Of a stretch of DNA of 64,000 nucleotides, positions 24,761 to 34,866 are shown piece after piece. Both the position numbers and the translations under genes were made by a program. How positions within the stretch are numbered: position 1 is the stretch's first letter; each line of letters begins with the position of its first letter. The notes beneath the pieces were generated by a model. It did not search any database and had not been told where the DNA came from. It was given only the letters and a program-made list of their open reading frames with translations. Origin of the DNA: Mycobacterium sp. GA-2829 (lineage in GTDB: Bacteria; Actinomycetota; Actinomycetes; Mycobacteriales; Mycobacteriaceae); contig NZ_LQIT01000003.1 of the NCBI RefSeq assembly GCF_001499965.1, positions 62,001 through 126,000 on the forward strand. Direction: 5' to 3'.

Positions 24761-26794
24761 TCATCGCAGGAAGGCCGCGGCGACGCCCGCATCGACCGGG
24801 ACGTGCAATCCGGTGGTGTGCGAGAAGTCCGACGTGCACAGCGCGAACGCGGCGTTGGCGACGTTCTCCGGCAGCACCTCCCGCTTGAGCAGCGTGCGCT
24901 GCGCGTAGTAGGCGCCCAGTTCCTCCTCCGGAACCCCGTACACCGCAGCACGTTTGGCACCCCAGCCGCCGGCGAAGATGCCGGAGCCGCGCACCACACC
25001 GTCGGGGTTGATGCCGTTGACCTTGATGCCGTGCTCACCGAGTTCGGCGGCGAGCAACCGGACCTGGTGGGCCTGGTCGGCCTTGGTCGCCGAGTACGCG
25101 ATGTTGTTGGGGCCGGCGAACACCGAGTTCTTCGACGAGATGTAGATGATGTCGCCGCCGAGCCCCTGGTCGATGAGCGCCTTCGCCGCGGCCTTGGACA
25201 CCAGGAACGACCCGCGGGCCATCACGTTGTGCTGCAGATCCCAGTCCGCGGCGGTGGTCTCCAGCAGCGCCTTCGACAGCGACAGCCCGGCGTTGTTGAC
25301 GACGATGTCGATCCCGCCGAACGCCAGCACCGTCGCGTCGATCGCCGCCTGCACCGCCGCCTCGTCGGTGACGTCGGCGGCGATGCCCACCGCCACGTCG
25401 CTGGTCCCGAGTTCTTCTGCTGCGGCAGTGGCCTTTTCGGCGTCGAGGTCGGCGATCACCACGCATGCGCCCTCGGCGGCCAGCCGGGTGGCGATGGCCT
25501 TGCCGATCCCCGAGGCCGCGCCGGTCACCAGTGCGATGCGGGTGGCCAGCGGCTTCGGCTTGGGCATGCGCTGCAGCTTGGCTTCTTCGAGCGCCCAGTA
25601 CTCGATGCGGAACTTCTCCGCCTCGTCGATCGGCGCGTAGGTGGAGATCGCCTCGGCTCCGCGCATCACGTTGATCGCGTTGAGGTAGAACTCGCCGGCC
25701 ACCCGGGCGGTCTGCTTGTCCTTGCCGTAGCTGAACATCCCGACACCGGGGATCAGCACGATCGCCGGGTCGGCGCCGCGCATCGCGGGACTGTCGGCGG
25801 TCGCGTGCCGCTCGTAGTAGGCGCGGTAGTCGTCGCGGTAGGCGGTGTGCAGTTCAGCCAGCCGCGCCTTGCAGTCCTCGACCGATGCGTCGGCAGGCAG
25901 GTCGAGCACTAGCGGCTTGACCTTGGTCCGCAGGAAGTGGTCCGGGCAGCTGGTACCGAGCGCCGCGAGCCGCGGATGCTCACCGCAGCTGAGGAATTCG
26001 AGCACCCGCGGATCGTCGGTGAAGTGACCGACCTGCGGCTTGTCGGTGGACGCCAGACCCCGCAGGTACGGGGCGAGCGCGGCGGCCTTGGCGCGGCGCC
26101 GTGCGTCGGGCAGAGCGCCGTAGCCGTCGATCGGGGTGCCGAACGGATACCGGCGGCCGTTCTCGGCGATGTAGCGTTCGGCGGTCTCGATGATCTCCAG
26201 CGAGTGCGCCTCGGCCTCGGCCGACGTCTCACCCCACGCGGTGATCCCGTGTCCGCCGAGGATCGTGCCGATCGCCTGGGGGTTGGCGCGTTTGATCTCG
26301 GCGATGTCGAGGCCGAGCTGGAAGCCGGGCCGCCGCCAGGGCACCCACACCACCCGGTCGCCGAAGATCTGCTTGGTCAACGCTTCCCCGTCGGCGGCGG
26401 TCGCCAGCGCGATGCCGGAGTCGGGGTGGAGGTGATCGACGTGGGCGGCGTCGACCAGGCCGTGCATCGCGGTGTCGATCGAGGGGGCGGCCCCGCCGCG
26501 TCCGTGTAGGCAGTAGTCGAACGCGGCGACCATCTCATCCTCGCGTTCCACGCCCGGGTAGACGTCGACGAGGGCACGCATCCGATCCAGCCGCAGCACG
26601 GCCAGGCCCTTCTCGGTCAGGGTGCCGAGGTCGCCGCCGGATCCCTTGACCCACAACAACTCCACGGGTTGCCCGGTCACCGGGTCGGTCTCGGTGCCCT
26701 TCGCCGAGGTGTTGCCGCCGGCGTAGTTGGTGTTCTTCGGGTCGGCGCCCAGTCGGTTGGAGCGTTCGATCAGTTCGGTCACGGTGTCAGGCAT
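24761..26794 (-). CDS. Bifunctional rhamnulose-1-phosphate aldolase / alcohol (lactaldehyde) dehydrogenase
   Basis: 677 aa, a known fusion type. Residues 1-400 are a class II aldolase: ELLWVKGSGGDLGTL, then HGLVDAAHVDHLHPDSGIA with the zinc histidines. Residues 420-677 are an SDR: VTGAASGIGKAIATRLA, NNAG, and YSATKAD with the catalytic Tyr and Lys. The aldolase yields dihydroxyacetone phosphate and L-lactaldehyde; the SDR half acts on lactaldehyde. Producing lactate or propanediol next to the lut operon is metabolically logical. It starts 3 nt after the rhaI stop. Confidence 0.92.
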   Translation of the reverse strand: MPDTVTELIERSNRLGADPKNTNYAGGNTSAKGTETDPVTGQPVELLWVKGSGGDLGTLTEKGLAVLRLDRMRALVDVYPGVEREDEMVAAFDYCLHGRGGAAPSIDTAMHGLVDAAHVDHLHPDSGIALATAADGEALTKQIFGDRVVWVPWRRPGFQLGLDIAEIKRANPQAIGTILGGHGITAWGETSAEAEAHSLEIIETAERYIAENGRRYPFGTPIDGYGALPDARRRAKAAALAPYLRGLASTDKPQVGHFTDDPRVLEFLSCGEHPRLAALGTSCPDHFLRTKVKPLVLDLPADASVEDCKARLAELHTAYRDDYRAYYERHATADSPAMRGADPAIVLIPGVGMFSYGKDKQTARVAGEFYLNAINVMRGAEAISTYAPIDEAEKFRIEYWALEEAKLQRMPKPKPLATRIALVTGAASGIGKAIATRLAAEGACVVIADLDAEKATAAAEELGTSDVAVGIAADVTDEAAVQAAIDATVLAFGGIDIVVNNAGLSLSKALLETTAADWDLQHNVMARGSFLVSKAAAKALIDQGLGGDIIYISSKNSVFAGPNNIAYSATKADQAHQVRLLAAELGEHGIKVNGINPDGVVRGSGIFAGGWGAKRAAVYGVPEEELGAYYAQRTLLKREVLPENVANAAFALCTSDFSHTTGLHVPVDAGVAAAFLR

Positions 26795-26797
26795 GCG

Positions 26798-27946
26798 TCA
26801 TGCTCCCCAGCTCGATTGCGTACCGCCGACGCGGTCGGCGGCGATGGTCTCCTGATAGCCCGATTCGGCGTAGGCCGCCATCGGGTCGGCGGGCAGGCCC
26901 CGTTCGGTGCGCCACTGCGCGAGCATCGGCCGCACATCGGTGTAGAACGCGTCCATGACGATCGCGTTGGCGTCCAACACATCCGAGGCTTCCTGCGCGG
27001 CGGTCAGCGCATCGGTGTCGACGAGCAGCGCACGTGCCGTCATCTCAGCCACGTTGAGCACGGACCGGATCTGGCCAGGGATCTTGGCCTCGATGTTGTG
27101 GCACTGGTCCAGCATGAACGCGACCCCGGACTGCGGGGCGAGCCCGCCGCCGCGCAGCACCTCGAACATGATCCGGAACAGCTGGAACGGGTCGGCCGCG
27201 CCGACGATGAGGTCGTCGTCGGCGTAGAACCGCGAGTTGAAGTCGAACGAGCCCAGCCGGCCGAGTCGCAGCAGTTGGGCGACGATGAACTCGATGTTGG
27301 TGCCCGGCGCGTGGTGGCCGGTGTCGAGGCAGACCATCGCCCGCTCCCCCAGCGCGGTGACGTGTGCATACGAGGTGCCCCAGTCCGGCACGTCGGTCAT
27401 GTACATCGCCGGCTCGAAGAACTTGTATTCCAACACCATCCGCTGGTCGGGGCCGATGTGCTGGTAGATGGTGGCCAGCGATTCGGCCAGCCGCTCCTGA
27501 CGTCCGCGGATGTCCCCCTGGCCGGGGTAGTTGGTGCCGTCGGCCAGCCACACCTTGAGGTCGCGCGACCCGGTCTGGTTCATCACCTCGATGCAGTGCA
27601 GGTGGTGGTCGATCGCCTTCTGTCGCACCGCCTTGTCGGTGTGGGTGAGGCTGCCAAACTTGTAGTCGTCGTCCTGGAAGGTGTTCGAGTTGATCGTGCC
27701 CAGCGTGACGCCGTGGTCGCCGGCGTAGGCCGACAGCGCGGCGTAGTCGTCGACGGTGTCCCACGGGATGTGCAGTGCGACGGTCGGGGCCAGCCCGGTC
27801 ATCCGGTGCACCATGGCCGCGTCGGCGATCTTCTCCTCGACGGTGCGCGCGGTGCCCGGCGTCCCGAAGACCTTGAAGCGGGTGCCCGAGTTCCCGAACG
27901 CCCAGGACGGCAGTTCGATCGCGAGGTGGTCGAGTAGCGGATTCAT
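26798..27946 (-). CDS. rhaI: L-rhamnose isomerase (RhaI type)
   Basis: 382 aa, matching the actinobacterial and Pseudomonas-type isomerase (TIGR02635-like) rather than E. coli RhaA (about 419 aa). Metal-ligand segments can be seen: VLEYKFFEPAMY (Glu), CLDTGHHAPGTN (Asp, His) and FDFNSRFYADDDL (Asp). It converts L-rhamnose to L-rhamnulose in the cytoplasm with a divalent metal. The start overlaps the transporter stop (ATGA). Confidence 0.92.
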   Translation of the reverse strand: MNPLLDHLAIELPSWAFGNSGTRFKVFGTPGTARTVEEKIADAAMVHRMTGLAPTVALHIPWDTVDDYAALSAYAGDHGVTLGTINSNTFQDDDYKFGSLTHTDKAVRQKAIDHHLHCIEVMNQTGSRDLKVWLADGTNYPGQGDIRGRQERLAESLATIYQHIGPDQRMVLEYKFFEPAMYMTDVPDWGTSYAHVTALGERAMVCLDTGHHAPGTNIEFIVAQLLRLGRLGSFDFNSRFYADDDLIVGAADPFQLFRIMFEVLRGGGLAPQSGVAFMLDQCHNIEAKIPGQIRSVLNVAEMTARALLVDTDALTAAQEASDVLDANAIVMDAFYTDVRPMLAQWRTERGLPADPMAAYAESGYQETIAADRVGGTQSSWGA

Positions 27947-29262
27947 GGAGTGACAGCTGCCTTCCCGGTGACCGTCGGTGAGACGGGTGCGCCGTAGCGT
28001 TCGGCTTCGATCTGTTTGAGGGTCTTGCCCCGCGTCTGCGGCGCCCAAACCGCGCCGATGATCAGGGCGATGGTGAGCAGGGCCACGAGCAGCAGACCCA
28101 CCCCGGTCAGGCCGGTGACCGCGAGCATCGTCGGGAAGAAGTAGGACAGCAGGCCGGTGGCGGTGCGGACGACGAAGAACATCACGCCCTGCGCACTGGC
28201 CCGGTACGGGGTCGCGAACAGTTCGCTGGTCCACAGGCTGTAGAAGGCCTGGGCGCCGATACCGGCGGAGATGCCCCACAGCACCGCGAAGATCAGCATG
28301 GTCGGCACGCCGTTGTCGGTGAACGCCACCAGCACGATCCAGCCGACGATGCCCATCGCCGCGCCGATCACGTAGAGCTTCCTCTGCGACATCCGGTCGC
28401 CGTAGCGCATGAACCCGAAGTAGGTGGCGAGCACCGTGCAGCCCCACACCAGCACCTGCAGCAGGTTCTGCTGGACGGCGCTGTGCAGCCCCGCGGTGTC
28501 GTAGACCCGCGGCATGAAGATGCCGGCCTGCCCGGCGACGGTGTTCCAGAACAGGTAGATGCCGCCGAGGAACAGCAGCGCGGTGATGTTGACCTTGCGA
28601 GAGAACAGACCCCGCAGACCCCGCACGCCGACCGCGGACGCCACCTGCGCCGACTCGTCGCGGCCCTCGTCCTGCCAGATCTGCGACTCCTGCAGACCCT
28701 GGCGGACCCACCACACGATCGCGGCGACGACGAACAGGTGGGCGAAGATCAGCCGGGAGCCGAGCAGACCCAGTGGCGCCAGCGCCGCGGCGAGCGCGAA
28801 TCCGATCAGCGGTCCGGTCGACCAGGCCAGCTGTGCGGTGCCGACGTGTTTGGCCCGCTGCACCGATGGCGCCTGTTCGGCGATGTAGGTCCACGAGGCG
28901 GGCACACCGGCGCCGACGGCGATGCCGGTGATGATGAAGCCGATCAGCAGCATGGTGAAGTTCACGGCGCAGGCGGCGACCAGCACGCCGGCCATGTACA
29001 CCAGCAGGTCGTAGGTGTAGATCGCCTTGCGGCCGAAGCGATCACACAGCGGACCGCCGAGGATCGCGCCGATGGCCGCGCCGAATGCGTTGGCGCTCAA
29101 CGCCGCCAGTAACCCGACACCGAAGTTGCTGATGCCGAAAGCCTCCTGCCAGAAGCCCAGGCTGGTGGCGATCGCGATGATCGACCCGGCCTCGATGTAG
29201 TTCGACATCGCGACCGAGATCGTGGCCTTCCAGCCTGTGGTGGAGCGCGCTCCTACTTTCAC
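27943..29262 (-). CDS. MFS transporter, probable L-rhamnose importer
   Basis: 439 aa, about 12 TM segments, sugar-porter-like MFS. GGPLCDRFGRKAIYTYDLL is the conserved loop after TM2 (D-R-x-G-R-[KR]), with a parallel motif MRYGDRMSQRKLYV in the second half. GTG 29262 is chosen because GAGGATT precedes it and the hydrophobic part begins shortly after. The operon position between rhaM and rhaI points to rhamnose uptake; no ABC-type rhamnose transporter is present here. Confidence 0.88.
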   Translation of the reverse strand: MKVGARSTTGWKATISVAMSNYIEAGSIIAIATSLGFWQEAFGISNFGVGLLAALSANAFGAAIGAILGGPLCDRFGRKAIYTYDLLVYMAGVLVAACAVNFTMLLIGFIITGIAVGAGVPASWTYIAEQAPSVQRAKHVGTAQLAWSTGPLIGFALAAALAPLGLLGSRLIFAHLFVVAAIVWWVRQGLQESQIWQDEGRDESAQVASAVGVRGLRGLFSRKVNITALLFLGGIYLFWNTVAGQAGIFMPRVYDTAGLHSAVQQNLLQVLVWGCTVLATYFGFMRYGDRMSQRKLYVIGAAMGIVGWIVLVAFTDNGVPTMLIFAVLWGISAGIGAQAFYSLWTSELFATPYRASAQGVMFFVVRTATGLLSYFFPTMLAVTGLTGVGLLLVALLTIALIIGAVWAPQTRGKTLKQIEAERYGAPVSPTVTGKAAVTP

Positions 29263-29270
29263 GGCAATCC

Positions 29271-29588
29271 TCAGGGTAGATGGAGATAGTGGGTGAGTCG
29301 GTCCATCGCGTGATCGGGCCGGTTGTCGAAGTACTCGGCCATCGTCGCCTGCCACCGGTCGTTGACCTCGGTGTCGGCCATGGCCGCGGTGGCGGCCTCG
29401 TAGTCGTCGGTCTCGAAGTAGCCGACGACAAGACCGTCCTCGAGACGGACGAACAGTGAGTAGTTGCGCCAGCCGGCGCGCCGCAGCGCGTCGAGCATCT
29501 CCGGCCACACGTGTTCGTGGGCGGCGAGGTAGTCGTCGACGCGGTCGGGTTTGAGGTGGAGCAGGAAGCACACACGTTCGGTGTCCAT
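29271..29588 (-). CDS. rhaM: L-rhamnose mutarotase
   Basis: 105 aa, the family length. Typical features: FLLHLKPDRVDDYLAAHEHV near the N-terminus with the catalytic His, VWPEMLDALRRAGWRNYSLF, and a WQATMAEYF segment at the end. It speeds interconversion of alpha- and beta-L-rhamnose. It is the first gene of the rha operon, 27 nt downstream of the LacI-type operator, with AAGGGAG ahead of the ATG. Confidence 0.92.
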   Translation of the reverse strand: MDTERVCFLLHLKPDRVDDYLAAHEHVWPEMLDALRRAGWRNYSLFVRLEDGLVVGYFETDDYEAATAAMADTEVNDRWQATMAEYFDNRPDHAMDRLTHYLHLP

Positions 29589-29615
29589 GACCGCTCCCTT
29601 GCGTTCGTGTACATG

Positions 29616-29629
29616 TTGAAACGTTTCAA
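29616..29629. promoter_or_regulatory. LacI-family operator of the rha operon
   Basis: TTGAAACGTTTCAA is a perfect 14-bp palindrome with the central CG typical of LacI-family operators. It is the only such site seen in front of the six-gene operon, whose last gene encodes the LacI-type regulator. Confidence 0.88.
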
Positions 29630-29688
29630 TACGTGACTGCGCTCACGTTAGGGCACGGCGGCCGGACACGTCAAGACCGCCGACCAGA

Positions 29689-29730
29689 CACAGATTCGTG
29701 CGCTCGCGCCCCTCGGCACGCGAATCTGTG
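29689..29730. terminator. Intergenic hairpin after the amidohydrolase gene
   Basis: CACAGATTCG (29689-29698) and CGAATCTGTG (29721-29730) form a perfect 10-bp stem with a 22-nt loop that can pair further. It lies 10 nt after the amidohydrolase stop (minus strand) and before the rha promoter. No U-tract. Probable terminator that keeps the catabolic island separate from rha. Confidence 0.6.
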
Positions 29731-29740
29731 ACTGCTCGTG

Positions 29741-30637
29741 CTAGGAGGTGAGGCCTAGCACCCGCAGCGCGTTGTCCTTGAGTACCAGCCTGCGCACCGA
29801 CGGGTCGAAGCCGAGCTCGTCGAAGTCGCGCTGCCACCGGTCGATAGCGATGTACGGGTAGTCGGTGCCGAAGAGCACCTTGGTGCGCAACTGCCGGGAG
29901 ATGGCGCGGACCAGCTGCGGCGGGAAGTACTTGGGCGACCAGCCCGACAGGTCGACGAACACGTTGACCTTGTGCGCGGCGATCGCGATCTGCGCATCCA
30001 CCCACGGCACCGCGGGATGCGCCATAACGACGGTGAGTTCGGGGAAATCGGCGGCGACGTCGTCGAGCAGCATCGGGTCGGAGTAGCGCAGCTTGATGCC
30101 GTGGCCGCCGGGCAGTCCCGCCCCCATCCCGGTCTGCCCGGTGTGGAACAGCGCGGGCACCCCGGCCTCGGCGATCGCCTCGTAGATGGGATAGAAGCGG
30201 CGGTCGTTGGGTTCGAACGCCTGCATGCTCGGGTGGAACTTGAACCCGCGGACGCCGTAGTCGCGGACCAGTTCGTGCACCCGGTGCACCGCCCGCCGTT
30301 CGTGCCATGGGTCGACGCTGCCGAACGGGATCAGCACGTCGTTGTTGCGGACGGCGCCGCCGATCAGGTCCTCGATTGAATTGGGCGCGTGGCGCATTGC
30401 GGTGCGGGCGTCGATCGTGAACACCACCGCGGCGGTGTTGTGGCGGCGGTAGAGATCGGCGAGCGCGTCCACGCTCGACAGCGCGCCGGATTCGAGCTTG
30501 AAGTATTTGGCGGTGGCCTCGATGAGCGCGTCGTCGTAGGCCGGGTGGCCGTGACCGTCGACCTCGACATGGGTGTGGAAGTCGACGGCGTCGACGCGGG
30601 CGAAATCGATCCCGTATGCGTACTTACCGGCCACCAT
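29741..30637 (-). CDS. Amidohydrolase_2 family metal-dependent hydrolase or decarboxylase
   Basis: 298 aa. DFHTHVEVDGHG at residues 19-30 gives the HxH metal site, FHPSMQAF and VVMAHP the following histidines, and FGTDYPY the last Asp, as in gamma-resorcylate/ACMSD-like (amidohydrolase_2) proteins. These enzymes hydrolyse or decarboxylate carboxylated ring or ring-derived compounds, which would fit the end of the adjoining catabolic island, though the substrate is unknown. The ATG is only 5 nt from the end of a 19-bp-stem hairpin, so no free ribosome-binding site is visible. Confidence 0.85.
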   Translation of the reverse strand: MVAGKYAYGIDFARVDAVDFHTHVEVDGHGHPAYDDALIEATAKYFKLESGALSSVDALADLYRRHNTAAVVFTIDARTAMRHAPNSIEDLIGGAVRNNDVLIPFGSVDPWHERRAVHRVHELVRDYGVRGFKFHPSMQAFEPNDRRFYPIYEAIAEAGVPALFHTGQTGMGAGLPGGHGIKLRYSDPMLLDDVAADFPELTVVMAHPAVPWVDAQIAIAAHKVNVFVDLSGWSPKYFPPQLVRAISRQLRTKVLFGTDYPYIAIDRWQRDFDELGFDPSVRRLVLKDNALRVLGLTS

Positions 30638-30642
30638 GACCG

Positions 30643-30698
30643 CGAGACTACGGTTGTTGACCGAAATCCGAGGAAATCCGTCAACAACCGTAGTCTCG
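30643..30698. terminator. Long perfect hairpin between aldehyde dehydrogenase and amidohydrolase genes
   Basis: A 19-bp perfect stem: CGAGACTACGGTTGTTGAC (30643-30661) pairs with 30680-30698. The 18-nt loop contains GAAATCC twice. It starts 9 nt after the aldehyde dehydrogenase stop and ends 5 nt before the next ATG on the minus strand. It may terminate transcription or control translation of the amidohydrolase. Confidence 0.75.
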
Positions 30699-30707
30699 GC
30701 GGGGAGA

Positions 30708-32141
<1,434 letters not shown>

Positions 32142-32168
32142 GGGTTCACTCTCCCCTAGATCGCCTGC

Positions 32169-33884
32169 CTACTGGGTGCCTTCTGCATACCAGGTGCGGA
32201 ATCGGTCGTACTTCGGCATCTCCTCGGAGTTGGCCTTCGGATCGATGCAGACGTGCACGACGGCGGTCTTCCCGCTGGCGTACGCCCGCTGGATCGCCGG
32301 GCCGATCTCGTCGTCCTTCTCGACGAACTCGCCGTGGCAGCCGAAGCCCTCGGCGATCTTGTCCATCCGGACGTCCTTGCTCCAGTGCACACCGGGCTGC
32401 GGCGACGGCTGCTCGAACGTGCGCTTGTAGACGCCCACTTCGAGACCCCACTGGTGGTCGACGCCGACCACGCAGACCAGCGGCAGACCCTCGCGGGCGG
32501 CGGTCTCCAGTTCAGCGATGTGGAACAGGAACGCCGAGTCGCTGGTGAGCAGCATGACCGGCCGCTTGCGGCCCTCGGCGACCGACGCACCGACGGCATA
32601 CGGCAGGCCCGTGCCGAGGTGACCGAAGTTCTGGTTCCAGATGACGTCGCGCGGTTTGGCCTGCGAGTAGGTCCACTGGAAGATCACGGTGGCGCCGCCG
32701 TCGCGGACCATGATGCCGTCCTCGGCGTACTCGTTGAAGGCCTTGGTGGCCTCGACGACGAAGCGGGCCGGATGGACCGGGGTGCGACCGCTCGGAGCCT
32801 CCTCGGCCACCCGGGCGATCTCGGCGGCGTCGGCTTCGACCAGGGACTCCAGTGTGGCCGACGGGGTGCGCGGGGCGTCCCGTAGCGCGTCGACCAGTTG
32901 CGGCACCACCCCACGCAGATCGCCGACCAGGGGGACGTCGAACTGCCGGTTCACGCCGATCGCGGTCGGGTCCTGCTCGACGTAGACCCACTTGCGGTTG
33001 GCGTCGTTGCCGGCCCAGTGCTGCGTGCGGCCGTAGTGCATCGGCTCACCGAGTTCGGTGCCCAGCGCCACGCACAGGTCGGACTGCTCGACGGCCTCGT
33101 TGGCGGCCGGGGAGAACAGGTACGGGAAGGTCCGGTCCTCCAGGCCCGGGATGAACGAGGTCCCACCCGAGGTCTGGATCACCGGGCACGCCATCAGCTC
33201 GGCCAGCTCCCTGACCTGTTCCTGGGTGCGGGAGGTGTGAACGCCGTGGCCCACCAACAGGATCGGATTGGCCGCCTCCCGGATCAGTTTCGCGGCCTCG
33301 GCGACCTCGTTGGCCCCCGCACCCTGGTTGACCAGTCGATACCGGTTGGGCGGCAACGGATCCGGTACGTCGAGTTCTTCGAGGATGACGTGCGACGGGT
33401 ACTCGACGTAGCTGGGCCCGGGGGTGCCCGACATCGAGCGCCTGATCGCCTCGCGGATGATCTCGTCGGTCTGGTCGGCGTACTCGATGGAGCTGCTGAA
33501 CTTGACCGATGCCTCGAAAAGGGGTTCCTGCTGGATGAATTGGATGCGGCCGCGGCGCACCCGGCGTTCGGTGACGCGGGCCCGCTGACCGCCGAGGAAG
33601 ATCACCGGCGAATTCTCGACGAGCGCGCACTGGATGGCGCCGGCGATGTTGGCCATGCCGGGTCCGAGCGTGCCGATGCACAGCCCGGGCTTACCGGTCA
33701 TCCGCGATGCCGCCTCGGCCATGAAACCCGCGGACAGTTCGTGGTGCGGCGCGACGACCGACCAGCCGCGGGCCTCGGCCTCGGTGAACATGTGCACGAA
33801 GTTGGGGTCGGGAATGCCGAAGATGGTGTTGACGCCTTCGGCCTCGAACAGGTCGAGTATGCGTTTGTAGACGGGGACACCCAT
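32169..33884 (-). CDS. Thiamine-diphosphate-dependent enzyme (acetolactate synthase/benzoylformate decarboxylase-like)
   Basis: 571 aa with the three ThDP domains. The catalytic Glu is in PHHELSAGFMAEA (residues about 45-57), the central domain has GVHTSRT, and the C-terminal ThDP-binding region contains NQNFGHLGTGLPYAVGASVA and a TSDSAFLFHIAELETA segment in place of the textbook GDG motif. The start ATG 33884 is 4 nt after the preceding acyl-CoA dehydrogenase stop. It may be a 2-oxo acid decarboxylase, a lyase such as oxalyl-CoA or 2-hydroxyacyl-CoA lyase, or a carboligase; the lack of a clean GDG motif makes the choice uncertain. Confidence 0.85.
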   Translation of the reverse strand: MGVPVYKRILDLFEAEGVNTIFGIPDPNFVHMFTEAEARGWSVVAPHHELSAGFMAEAASRMTGKPGLCIGTLGPGMANIAGAIQCALVENSPVIFLGGQRARVTERRVRRGRIQFIQQEPLFEASVKFSSSIEYADQTDEIIREAIRRSMSGTPGPSYVEYPSHVILEELDVPDPLPPNRYRLVNQGAGANEVAEAAKLIREAANPILLVGHGVHTSRTQEQVRELAELMACPVIQTSGGTSFIPGLEDRTFPYLFSPAANEAVEQSDLCVALGTELGEPMHYGRTQHWAGNDANRKWVYVEQDPTAIGVNRQFDVPLVGDLRGVVPQLVDALRDAPRTPSATLESLVEADAAEIARVAEEAPSGRTPVHPARFVVEATKAFNEYAEDGIMVRDGGATVIFQWTYSQAKPRDVIWNQNFGHLGTGLPYAVGASVAEGRKRPVMLLTSDSAFLFHIAELETAAREGLPLVCVVGVDHQWGLEVGVYKRTFEQPSPQPGVHWSKDVRMDKIAEGFGCHGEFVEKDDEIGPAIQRAYASGKTAVVHVCIDPKANSEEMPKYDRFRTWYAEGTQ

Positions 33885-33888
33885 GGGG

Positions 33889-34866
33889 TTACTCTCCTTG
33901 ACCTCGGTAGCGTTGAGCGAGCGTTCTGCGGTGCGCCGCAGGGGATCCGAACAGCGAACGGTTGAGGGCGGCGCGTTTGAGGTAGACGTGGATGCCGCTC
34001 TCCCACGTGTAGCCGATGCCGCCGTGCAACTGCATGGCCTTACCCGCGATGTCGACGGCGGCCCCGCAGACGTGCGATTTGGCCATGGCGGCCTCGACGG
34101 TCGCGTCTCCGGCGACGACAGCGGCCACGGCCGCCGAGACCAGTTGCCGGGACACCTCGATCTGCACGAGCATGTCGGCGCAGGCGTGTTTGACGGCCTG
34201 GAACGAGCCGATCGGCCTGCCGAACTGCGCGCGGACCTTCGCGTACTCGACCGTCGCGGCCAGCATCGCCTCGGCGAGACCCAGACTGTCGCAGGCGATC
34301 GCGACGGCCGCGCGGTCCCGCAGCCGCTGGGCGGCACCGTCCCCGATCGGCAGGACATCGGTCACCTCCCCCGCCGTCACGACGGCCAGTCGCCGGGTCT
34401 CGTCGAGGACGGGCTGCGGTACCGCGGACGGGGCGGCGACGACGAGGGCGTCGCCCGCCAGGACGAGGAGTCGGTCGGTGCCGACGGCGTCGGGGACGAA
34501 TTCGGCAGGCCCGGTCAGCATTTCGCCGTCGAAGGTGAATCCGTCGAGGGCGACCGCGCACCGGAGGTCGCCCGCGGCGACCCCCGTGAGCAGTTCGTCA
34601 CGAACCTCGCCGGGCGGCAACAGGTTCAGCGCGCCCACGGTCAGGACGGCGCCGCCGAGGAAATCGGTGATCGCCGCGGCGCGGCCGATCTCGGTGGCGA
34701 TCACCGCGGTCTCGGCGAAGGTGGCGCCCGCACCGCCCAGCGCGTCGGGCACCTCCAGACCGGTCCACCCGGCGTCGGCGAGGACCGGCCAGTCGACGGC
34801 GCCGTCCTTGGCGAGCAGGTCACCGGCGACCGCCCGCAGTTCGTCGTGGAATTCCTCGAAGCCCAT
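33889..34866 (-). CDS. Acyl-CoA dehydrogenase, small subunit of pair 1
   Basis: 325 aa, shorter than homotetrameric ACADs (about 380 aa), as seen for one partner of mycobacterial alpha2beta2 FadE enzymes. The FAD-binding C-terminal half is clear (RAQFGRPIGSFQAVKHACAD; MQLHGGIGYTWESGIHVYLK). The N-terminal half is divergent, with few recognisable substrate-site residues. The start ATG at 34866 overlaps the stop of the large partner by a single base, implying equal production. Heteromeric ACADs in mycobacteria generally act on bulky, steroid-type CoA esters. Confidence 0.88.
   Translation of the reverse strand: MGFEEFHDELRAVAGDLLAKDGAVDWPVLADAGWTGLEVPDALGGAGATFAETAVIATEIGRAAAITDFLGGAVLTVGALNLLPPGEVRDELLTGVAAGDLRCAVALDGFTFDGEMLTGPAEFVPDAVGTDRLLVLAGDALVVAAPSAVPQPVLDETRRLAVVTAGEVTDVLPIGDGAAQRLRDRAAVAIACDSLGLAEAMLAATVEYAKVRAQFGRPIGSFQAVKHACADMLVQIEVSRQLVSAAVAAVVAGDATVEAAMAKSHVCGAAVDIAGKAMQLHGGIGYTWESGIHVYLKRAALNRSLFGSPAAHRRTLAQRYRGQGE

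Noticed and set aside
32253..33965. Plus-strand frames opposite the ThDP enzyme gene
   Set aside because: Arg/Asp/Gly/His-rich antisense translations without domains; the minus-strand ThDP motifs are clear.
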